Positions 49,901 to 61,900 of a DNA stretch of 64,000 bases are shown here, piece after piece. The notes under the pieces are model-generated. The model was not told where the DNA came from, searched no databases, and saw only the letters and a program-made list of their open reading frames with translations. Made by a program: the position numbers and the translations under genes. The stretch is from Ascidia mentula. Lineage: Eukaryota; Chordata; Ascidiacea; Phlebobranchia; Ascidiidae. Location: assembly GCA_947561715.1 (NCBI GenBank), contig OX387204.1, positions 10,049,001 to 10,113,000 of the forward strand, in the 5' to 3' direction. Within the stretch, counting starts at the first letter, position 1. Each line of letters opens with the position of its first letter.

Positions 49901-52900
49901 CAAAAGCAATACTGGAGTATCAGCGTTTTCCACTGTATAATAAAGCTTGTACTGAAAAAAATTATTTTTTATCGAAAAGTCATATACTGCAAAATGGACA
50001 AGTGCTGAAATCGCATAGTTACATACGTTGTGCAACCGCAAAAGCAATACTGGAGTACCAGCGTTTTCCACTGTATAATAAAGCTTGTACTGAAAAAAAT
50101 TATTTTTTATCGAAAAGCCATATACTGCAAAATGGAGAAGTGCTGAAATCTCATAGTTACATACGTTGTGCAACCGAAAAAGCAATACTGGAGTATCAGC
50201 GTTATCCACTGTATAATAAAGCTTGTACTGAAAAAAATTATTTTTTATCGAAAAGTCATATTATGCAAAATGGACAAGTGCTGAAATCGCATAGTTACAT
50301 ACGTTGTGCAACCGCAAAAGCAATACTGGAGTATCAGCGTTTTCCACTGTATAATGAAGCTTGTACTGAAAAAAATTATTTTTTATCGAAAAGTCATATA
50401 CTGCAAAATGGACAAGTGCTGAAATCGCATAGTTACATACGTTGTGCAACCGCAAAAGCAATACTGGAGTACCAGCGTTTTCCACTGTATAATAAAGCTT
50501 GTACTGAAAAAAATTATTTTTTATCGAAAAGTCATATTATGCAAAATGGACAAGTGCTGAAATCGCATAGTTACATACGTTGTGTAACCGCAAAAGCAAT
50601 ACTGGAGTATCAGCGTTTTCCACTGTATAATGAAGCTTGTACTGAAAAAAATTATTTTTTATCGAAAAGTCATATACTGCAAAATGGACAAGTGCTGAAA
50701 TCGCATAGTTACATACGTTGTGCAACCGCAAAAGCAATACTGGAGTACCAGCGTTTTCCACTGTATAATAAAGCTTGTACTGAAAAAAAATATTTTTTAA
50801 CGAAAAGTCATATACTGCATAATGGACAAGTGCTGAAATCGCATAGTTACATACGTTGTGTAACCGCAAAAGCAATACTGGAGTATCAGCGTTATCCACT
50901 GTATAATAAAGCTTGTACTGAAAAAAATTATTTTTTATCGAAAAGTCATAGTATGCAAAATGGACAAGTGCTGGAATCGCATAGTTACATACGTTGTGCA
51001 ACCGCAAAAGCAATACTGGAGTACCAGCGTTTTCCACTGTTTAATAAAGCTTGTACTGAAAAAAATTCATTTTTTATCGAAAAGTCATATACTGCAATAG
51101 GAGAAATGCTGAAATCGCATAGTTACATACGTTGTGCAACCGCAAAAGCAATACTGGAGTATCAGCGTTTTCCACTGTATAATAAAGCTTGTACTGCAAA
51201 AAAATATTTTTCATCGAAAAGTCATATACTGCAAAATGGACAAGTGCTGAAATCGCATAGTTACATACGTTGTGCAACCGCAAAAGCAATACTGGAGTAT
51301 CAGCGTTATCCACTGTATAATAAAGCTTGTACTGCAAAAAAATATTTTTCATCGAAAAGTCATATACTGCAAAATGGACAAGTGCTGAAATCGCATAGTT
51401 ACATACGTTGTGCAACCGCAAAAGCAATACTGGAGTATCAGCGTTATCCACTGTATAATAAAGCTTGTACTGCAAAAACATATTTTTCATCGAAAAGTCA
51501 TATACTGCAAAATGGACAAGTGCTGAAATCGCATAGTTACATACGTTGTGCAACCGCAAAAGCAATACTGGAGTATCAGCGTTTTCCACTGTATAATAAA
51601 GCTTGTACTGAAAAAAATTATTTTTTATCGAAAAGTCATATACTGCAAAATGGACAAGTGCTGAAATCGCATAGTTACATACGTTGTGCAACCGCAAAAG
51701 CAATACTGGAGTACCAGCGTTTTCCACTGTATAATAAAGCTTGTACTGAAAAAAATTATTTTTTATCGAAAAGCCATATACTGCAAAATGGAGAAGTGCT
51801 GAAATCTCATAGTTACATACGTTGTGCAACCGAAAAAGCAATACTGGAGTATCAGCGTTATCCACTGTATAATAAAGCTTGTACTGAAAAAAATTATTTT
51901 TTATCGAAAAGTCATATTATGCAAAATGGACAAGTGCTGAAATCGCATAGTTACATACGTTGTGCAACCGCAAAAGCAATACTGGAGTATCAGCGTTTTC
52001 CACTGTATAATGAAGCTTGTACTGAAAAAAATTATTTTTTATCGAAAAGTCATATACTGCAAAATGGACAAGTGCTGAAATCGCATAGTTACATACGTTG
52101 TGCAACCGCAAAAGCAATACTGGAGTACCAGCGTTTTCCACTGTATAATAAAGCTTGTACTGAAAAAAATTATTTTTTATCGAAAAGTCATATACTGCAA
52201 AATGGAGAAGTGCTGAAATCTCATAGTTACATACGTTGTGCAACCGAAAAAGCAATACTGGAGTATCAGCGTTATCCACTGTATAATAAAGCTTGTACTG
52301 AAAAAAATTATTTTTTATCGAAAAGTCATATTATGCAAAATGGACAAGTGCTGAAATCGCATAGTTACATACGTTGTGCAACCGCAAAAGCAATACTGGA
52401 GTATCAGCGTTTTCCACTGTATAATGAAGCTTGTACTGCAAAAAAATATTTTTCATCGAAAAGTCATATACTGCAAAATGGACAAGTGCTGAAATCGCAT
52501 AGTTACATACGTTGTGCAACCGCAAAAGCAATACTGGAGTATCAGCGTTATCCACTGTATAATAAAGCTTGTACTGAAAAAAATTATTTTTTATCGAAAA
52601 GTCATAGTATGCAAAATGGACAAGTGCTGGAATCGCATAGTTACATACGTTGTGCAACCGCAAAAGCAATACTGGAGTACCAGCGTTTTCCACTGTTTAA
52701 TAAAGCTTGTACTGAAAAAAATTCATTTTTTATCGAAAAGTCATATACTGCAATAGGAGAAATGCTGAAATCGCATAGTTACATACGTTGTGCAACCGCA
52801 AAAGCAATACTGGAGTATCAGCTTTTTCCACTGTATAATAAAGCTTGTACTGAAAAAAATCCATTTTTTATCGAAAAGTCATATACTGCAATAGGAGAAA

Positions 52901-55900
52901 TGCTGAAATCGCATAGTTACATACGTTGTGCAACCGCAAAAGCAATACTGGAGTATCAGCGTTTTCCACTGTATAATAAAGCTTGTACTGCAAAAAAATA
53001 TTTTTCATCGAAAAGTCATATACTGCAAAATGGACAAGTGCTGAAATCGCATAGTTACATACTTTGTGCAACCGCAAAAGCAATACTGGAGTATCAGCGT
53101 TATCCACTGTATAATAAAGCTTGTACTGAAAAAAATTATTTTTTGTCGAAAAGTCATATTATGCAAAATGGACAAGCGCAGAAATCGCACAATTACATAC
53201 GTTGTGCAACCGCAAAAGCAATACTGGAGTACCAGCGTTTTCCACTGCATAATAAAGCTTGTACTGAAAAAAAATATTTTTTAACGAAAAGTCATATACT
53301 GCAAAATGGACAAGTGCTGAAATCGCACAGTTACATACGTTGTGCAACCGCAAAAGCAATACTGGAGTACCAGCGTTTTCCACTGTATAATAAAGCTTGT
53401 ACTGAAAAAAAATATTTTTTATCGAAAAGTCATATTATGCAAAATGGACAAGTGCTGAAATCGCACAGTTACATACGTTGTGCAACCGCAAAAGCAATAC
53501 TGGAGTACCAGCGTTTTCCACAGTATAATAAAGCTTGTACTGAAAAAAATTATTTTTTATCGAAAAGTCATATACTGCAAAATGGACAAGTGCTGAAATC
53601 GCATAGTTACATACGTTGTGCAACCGCAAAAGCAATACTGGAGTATCAGCGTTATCCACTGTATAATAAAGCTTGTTCTGCAAAAAAATATTTTTTATCG
53701 AAAAGTCATATACTGCAAAATGGACAAGTGCTGAAATCGCACAGTTACATACGTTGTGCAACCGCAAAAGCAATACTGGAGTACCAGCGTTTTCCACTGT
53801 ATAATAAAGCTTGTACTGAAAAAAAATATTTTTTAACGAAAAGTCATATACTGCATAATGGACAAGTGCTGAAATCGCATAGTTACATACGTTGTGCAAC
53901 CGCAAAAGCAATACTGGAGTATCAGCGTTATCCACTGTATAATAAAGCTTGTACTGAAAAAAATTATTTTTTATCGAAAAGTCATAGTATGCAAAATGGA
54001 CAAGTGCTGGAATCGCATAGTTACATACGTTGTGCAACCGCAAAAGCAATACTGGAGTACCAGCGTTTTCCACTGTTTAATAAAGCTTGTACTGAAAAAA
54101 ATTCATTTTTTATCGAAAAGTCATATACTGCAATAGGAGAAATGCTGAAATCGCATAGTTACATACGTTGTGCAACCGCAAAAGCAATACTGGAGTATCA
54201 GCGTTTTCCACTGTATAATAAAGCTTGTACTGCAAAAAAATATTTTTCATCGAAAAGTCATATACTGCAAAATGGACAAGTGCTGAAATCGCATAGTTAC
54301 ATACGTTGTGCAACCGCAAAAGCAATACTGGAGTATCAGCGTTATCCACTGTATAATAAAGCTTGTACTGCAAAAAAATATTTTTCATCGAAAAGTCATA
54401 TACTGCAAAATGGACAAGTGCTGAAATCGCATAGTTACATACGTTGTGCAACCGCAAAAGCAATACTGGAGTATCAGCGTTATCCACTGTATAATAAAGC
54501 TTGTACTGCAAAAACATATTTTTCATCGAAAAGTCATATACTGCAAAATGGACAAGTGCTGAAATCGCATAGTTACATACGTTGTGCAACCGCAAAAGCA
54601 ATACTGGAGTATCAGCGTTTTCCACTGTATAATAAAGCTTGTACTGAAAAAAATTATTTTTTATCGAAAAGTCATATACTGCAAAATGGACAAGTGCTGA
54701 AATCGCATAGTTACATACGTTGTGCAACCGCAAAAGCAATACTGGAGTACCAGCGTTTTCCACTGTATAATAAAGCTTGTACTGAAAAAAATTTTTTTTT
54801 ATCGAAAAGCCATATACTGCAAAATGGAGAAGTGCTGAAATCTCATAGTTACATACGTTGTGCAACCGAAAAAGCAATACTGGAGTATCAGCGTTATCCA
54901 CTGTATAATAAAGCTTGTACTGAAAAAAATTATTTTTTATCGAAAAGTCATATTATGCAAAATGGACAAGTGCTGAAATCGCATAGTTACATACGTTGTG
55001 TAACCGCAAAAGCAATACTGGAGTATCAGCGTTTTCCACTGTATAATGAAGCTTGTACTGAAAAAAATTATTTTTTATCGAAAAGTCATATACTGCAAAA
55101 TGGACAAGTGCTGAAATCGCATAGTTACATACGTTGTGCAACCGCAAAAGCAATACTGGAGTACCAGCGTTTTCCACTGTATAATAAAGCTTGTACTGAA
55201 AAAAAATATTTTTTAACGAAAAGTCATATACTGCATAATGGACAAGTGCTGAAATCGCATAGTTACATACGTTGTGTAACCGCAAAAGCAATACTGGAGT
55301 ATCAGCGTTATCCACTGTATAATAAAGCTTGTACTGAAAAAAATTATTTTTTATCGAAAAGTCATAGTATGCAAAATGGACAAGTGCTGGAATCGCATAG
55401 TTACATACGTTGTGCAACCGCAAAAGCAATACTGGAGTACCAGCGTTTTCCACTGTTTAATAAAGCTTGTACTGAAAAAAATTCATTTTTTATCGAAAAG
55501 TCATATACTGCAATAGGAGAAATGCTGAAATCGCATAGTTACATACGTTGTGCAACCGCAAAAGCAATACTGGAGTATCAGCGTTTTCCACTGTATAATA
55601 AAGCTTGTACTGCAAAAAAATATTTTTCATCGAAAAGTCATATACTGCAAAATGGACAAGTGCTGAAATCGCATAGTTACATACGTTGTGCAACCGCAAA
55701 AGCAATACTGGAGTATCAGCGTTATCCACTGTATAATAAAGCTTGTACTGCAAAAAAATATTTTTCATCGAAAAGTCATATACTGCAAAATGGACAAGTG
55801 CTGAAATCGCATAGTTACATACGTTGTGCAACCGCAAAAGCAATACTGGAGTATCAGCGTTATCCACTGTATAATAAAGCTTGTACTGCAAAAACATATT

Positions 55901-58900
55901 TTTCATCGAAAAGTCATATACTGCAAAATGGACAAGTGCTGAAATCGCATAGTTACATACGTTGTGCAACCGCAAAAGCAATACTGGAGTATCAGCGTTT
56001 TCCACTGTATAATAAAGCTTGTACTGAAAAAAATTATTTTTTATCGAAAAGTCATATACTGCAAAATGGACAAGTGCTGAAATCGCATAGTTACATACGT
56101 TGTGCAACCGCAAAAGCAATACTGGAGTACCAGCGTTTTCCACTGTATAATAAAGCTTGTACTGAAAAAAATTATTTTTTATCGAAAAGCCATATACTGC
56201 AAAATGGAGAAGTGCTGAAATCTCATAGTTACATACGTTGTGCAACCGAAAAAGCAATACTGGAGTATCAGCGTTATCCACTGTATAATAAAGCTTGTAC
56301 TGAAAAAAATTATTTTTTATCGAAAAGTCATATTATGCAAAATGGACAAGTGCTGAAATCGCATAGTTACATACGTTGTGCAACCGCAAAAGCAATACTG
56401 GAGTATCAGCGTTTTCCACTGTATAATGAAGCTTGTACTGAAAAAAATTATTTTTTATCGAAAAGTCATATACTGCAAAATGGACAAGTGCTGAAATCGC
56501 ATAGTTACATACGTTGTGCAACCGCAAAAGCAATACTGGAGTACCAGCGTTTTCCACTGTATAATAAAGCTTGTACTGAAAAAAATTATTTTTTATCGAA
56601 AAGTCATATACTGCAAAATGGAGAAGTGCTGAAATCTCATAGTTACATACGTTGTGCAACTGAAAAAGCAATACTGGAGTATCAGCGTTATCCACTGTAT
56701 AATAAAGCTTGTACTGAAAAAAATTATTTTTTATCGAAAAGTCATATTATGCAAAATGGACAAGTGCTGAAATCGCATAGTTACATACGTTGTGCAACCG
56801 CAAAAGCAATACTGGAGTATCAGCGTTTTCCACTGTATAATGAAGCTTGTACTGCAAAAAAATATTTTTCATCGAAAAGTCATATACTGCAAAATGGACA
56901 AGTGCTGAAATCGCATAGTTACATACGTTGTGCAACCGCAAAAGCAATACTGGAGTATCAGCGTTATCCACTGTATAATAAAGCTTGTACTGAAAAAAAT
57001 TATTTTTTATCGAAAAGTCATAGTATGCAAAATGGACAAGTGCTGGAATCGCATAGTTACATACGTTGTGCAACCGCAAAAGCAATACTGGAGTACCAGC
57101 GTTTTCCACTGTTTAATAAAGCTTGTACTGAAAAAAATTCATTTTTTATCGAAAAGTCATATACTGCAATAGGAGAAATGCTGAAATCGCATAGTTACAT
57201 ACGTTGTGCAACCGCAAAAGCAATACTGGAGTACCAGCGTTTTCCACAGTATAATAAAGCTTGTACTGAAAAAAATTATTTTTTATCGAAAAGTCATATA
57301 CTGCAAAATGGACAAGTGCTGAAATCGCATAGTTACATACGTTGTGCAACCGCAAAAGCAATACTGGAGTATCAGCGTTATCCACTGTATAATAAAGCTT
57401 GTACTGCAAAAAAATATTTTTCATCGAAAAGTCATATACTGCAAAATGGACAAGTGCTGAAATCGCATAGTTACATACGTTGTGCAACCGCAAAAGCAAT
57501 ACTGGAGTATCAGCGTTATCCACTGTATAATAAAGCTTGTACTGCAAAAACATATTTTTCATCGAAAAGTCATATACTGCAAAATGGACAAGTGCTGAAA
57601 TCGCATAGTTACATACGTTGTGCAACCGCAAAAGCAATACTGGAGTATCAGCGTTTTCCACTGTATAATAAAGCTTGTACTGAAAAAAATTATTTTTTAT
57701 CGAAAAGTCATATACTGCAAAATGGACAAGTGCTGAAATCGCATAGTTACATACGTTGTGCAACCGCAAAAGCAATACTGGAGTACCAGCGTTTTCCACT
57801 GTATAATAAAGCTTGTACTGAAAAAAATTATTTTTTATCGAAAAGCCATATACTGCAAAATGGAGAAGTGCTGAAATCTCATAGTTACATACGTTGTGCA
57901 ACCGAAAAAGCAATACTGGAGTATCAGCGTTATCCACTGTATAATAAAGCTTGTACTGAAAAAAATTATTTTTTATCGAAAAGTCATATTATGCAAAATG
58001 GACAAGTGCTGAAATCGCATAGTTACATACGTTGTGCAACCGCAAAAGCAATACTGGAGTATCAGCGTTTTCCACTGTATAATGAAGCTTGTACTGAAAA
58101 AAATTATTTTTTATCGAAAAGTCATATACTGCAAAATGGACAAGTGCTGAAATCGCATAGTTACATACGTTGTGCAACCGCAAAAGCAATACTGGAGTAC
58201 CAGCGTTTTCCACTGTATAATAAAGCTTGTACTGAAAAAAATTATTTTTTATCGAAAAGTCATATACTGCAAAATGGAGAAGTGCTGAAATCTCATAGTT
58301 ACATACGTTGTGCAACTGAAAAAGCAATACTGGAGTATCAGCGTTATCCACTGTATAATAAAGCTTGTACTGAAAAAAATTATTTTTTATCGAAAAGTCA
58401 TATTATGCAAAATGGACAAGTGCTGAAATCGCATAGTTACATACGTTGTGCAACCGCAAAAGCAATACTGGAGTATCAGCGTTTTCCACTGTATAATGAA
58501 GCTTGTACTGCAAAAAAATATTTTTCATCGAAAAGTCATATACTGCAAAATGGACAAGTGCTGAAATCGCATAGTTACATACGTTGTGCAACCGCAAAAG
58601 CAATACTGGAGTATCAGCGTTATCCACTGTATAATAAAGCTTGTACTGAAAAAAATTATTTTTTATCGAAAAGTCATAGTATGCAAAATGGACAAGTGCT
58701 GGAATCGCATAGTTACATACGTTGTGCAACCGCAAAAGCAATACTGGAGTACCAGCGTTTTCCACTGTTTAATAAAGCTTGTACTGAAAAAAATTCATTT
58801 TTTATCGAAAAGTCATATACTGCAATAGGAGAAATGCTGAAATCGCATAGTTACATACGTTGTGCAACCGCAAAAGCAATACTGGAGTACCAGCGTTTTC

Positions 58901-61900
58901 CACAGTATAATAAAGCTTGTACTGAAAAAAATTATTTTTTATCGAAAAGTCATATACTGCAAAATGGACAAGTGCTGAAATCGCATAGTTACATACGTTG
59001 TGCAACCGCAAAAGCAATACTGGAGTATCAGCGTTATCCACTGTATAATAAAGCTTGTACTGCAAAAAAATATTTTTCATCGAAAAGTCATATACTGCAA
59101 AATGGACAAGTGCTGAAATCGCATAGTTACATACGTTGTGCAACCGCAAAAGCAATACTGGAGTATCAGCGTTATCCACTGTATAATAAAGCTTGTACTG
59201 CAAAAACATATTTTTCATCGAAAAGTCATATACTGCAAAATGGACAAGTGCTGAAATCGCATAGTTACATACGTTGTGCAACCGCAAAAGCAATACTGGA
59301 GTATCAGCGTTTTCCACTGTATAATAAAGCTTGTACTGAAAAAAATTATTTTTTATCGAAAAGTCATATACTGCAAAATGGACAAGTGCTGAAATCGCAT
59401 AGTTACATACGTTGTGCAACCGCAAAAGCAATACTGGAGTACCAGCGTTTTCCACTGTATAATAAAGCTTGTACTGAAAAAAATTATTTTTTATCGAAAA
59501 GCCATATACTGCAAAATGGAGAAGTGCTGAAATCTCATAGTTACATACGTTGTGCAACCGAAAAAGCAATACTGGAGTATCAGCGTTATCCACTGTATAA
59601 TAAAGCTTGTACTGAAAAAAATTATTTTTTATCGAAAAGTCATATTATGCAAAATGGACAAGTGCTGAAATCGCATAGTTACATACGTTGTGCAACCGCA
59701 AAAGCAATACTGGAGTATCAGCGTTTTCCACTGTATAATGAAGCTTGTACTGAAAAAAATTATTTTTTATCGAAAAGTCATATACTGCAAAATGGACAAG
59801 TGCTGAAATCGCATAGTTACATACGTTGTGCAACCGCAAAAGCAATACTGGAGTACCAGCGTTTTCCACTGTATAATAAAGCTTGTACTGAAAAAAAATA
59901 TTTTTTAACGAAAAGTCATATACTGCAAAATGGACAAGTGCTGAAATCGCATAGTTACATACGTTGTGTAACCGCAAAAGCAATACTGGAGTATCAGCGT
60001 TATTCACTGTATAATAAAGCTTGTACTGAAAAAAATTATTTTTTATCGAAAAGTCATAGTATGCAAAATGGACAAGTGCTGGAATCGCATAGTTACATAC
60101 GTTGTGCAACCGCAAAAGCAATACTGGAGTACCAGCGTTTTCCACTGTTTAATAAAGCTTGTACTGAAAAAAATTCATTTTTTATCGAAAAGTCATATAC
60201 TGCAATAGGAGAAATGCTGAAATCGCATAGTTACATACGTTGTGCAACCGCAAAAGCAATACTGGAGTATCAGCGTTTTCCACTGTATAATAAAGCTTGT
60301 ACTGCAAAAAAATATTTTTCATCGAAAAGTCATATACTGCAAAATGGACAAGTGCTGAAATCGCATAGTTACATACGTTGTGCAACCGCAAAAGCAATAC
60401 TGGAGTATCAGCGTTATCCACTGTATAATAAAGCTTGTACTGCAAAAAAATATTTTTCATCGAAAAGTCATATACTGCAAAATGGACAAGTGCTGAAATC
60501 GCATAGTTACATACGTTGTGCAACCGCAAAAGCAATACTGGAGTATCAGCGTTATCCACTGTATAATAAAGCTTGTACTGCAAAAACATATTTTTCATCG
60601 AAAAGTCATATACTGCAAAATGGACAAGTGCTGAAATCGCATAGTTACATACGTTGTGCAACCGCAAAAGCAATACTGGAGTATCAGCGTTTTCCACTGT
60701 ATAATAAAGCTTGTATTGAAAAAAATTATTTTTTATCGAAAAGTCATATACTGCAAAATGGACAAGTGCTGAAATCGCATAGTTACATACGTTGTGCAAC
60801 CGCAAAAGCAATACTGGAGTACCAGCGTTTTCCACTGTATAATAAAGCTTGTACTGAAAAAAATTATTTTTTATCGAAAAGCCATATACTGCAAAATGGA
60901 GAAGTGCTGAAATCTCATAGTTACATACGTTGTGCAACCGAAAAAGCAATACTGGAGTATCAGCGTTATCCACTGTATAATAAAGCTTGTACTGAAAAAA
61001 ATTATTTTTTATCGAAAAGTCATATTATGCAAAATGGACAAGTGCTGAAATCGCATAGTTACATACGTTGTGCAACCGCAAAAGCAATACTGGAGTATCA
61101 GCGTTTTCCACTGTATAATGAAGCTTGTACTGAAAAAAATTATTTTTTATCGAAAAGTCATATACTGCAAAATGGACAAGTGCTGAAATCGCATAGTTAC
61201 ATACGTTGTGCAACCGCAAAAGCAATACTGGAGTACCAGCGTTTTCCACTGTATAATAAAGCTTGTACTGAAAAAAATTATTTTTTATCGAAAAGTCATA
61301 TACTGCAAAATGGAGAAGTGCTGAAATCTCATAGTTACATACGTTGTGCAACCGAAAAAGCAATACTGGAGTATCAGCGTTATCCACTGTATAATAAAGC
61401 TTGTACTGAAAAAAATTATTTTTTATCGAAAAGTCATATACTGCAAAATGGACAAGTGCTGAAATCGCATAGTTACATACGTTGTGCAACCGCAAAAGCA
61501 ATACTGGAGTATCAGCGTTATCCACTGTATAATAAAGCTTGTACTGCAAAAAAATATTTTTCATCGAAAAGTCATATACTGCAAAATGGACAAGTGCTGA
61601 AATCGCATAGTTACATACGTTGTGCAACCGCAAAAGCAATACTGGAGTATCAGCGTTATCCACTGTATAATAAAGCTTGTACTGCAAAAACATATTTTTC
61701 ATCGAAAAGTCATATACTGCAAAATGGACAAGTGCTGAAATCGCATAGTTACATACGTTGTGCAACCGCAAAAGCAATACTGGAGTATCAGCGTTTTCCA
61801 CTGTATAATAAAGCTTGTACTGAAAAAAATTATTTTTTATCGAAAAGTCATATACTGCAAAATGGACAAGTGCTGAAATCGCATAGTTACATACGTTGTG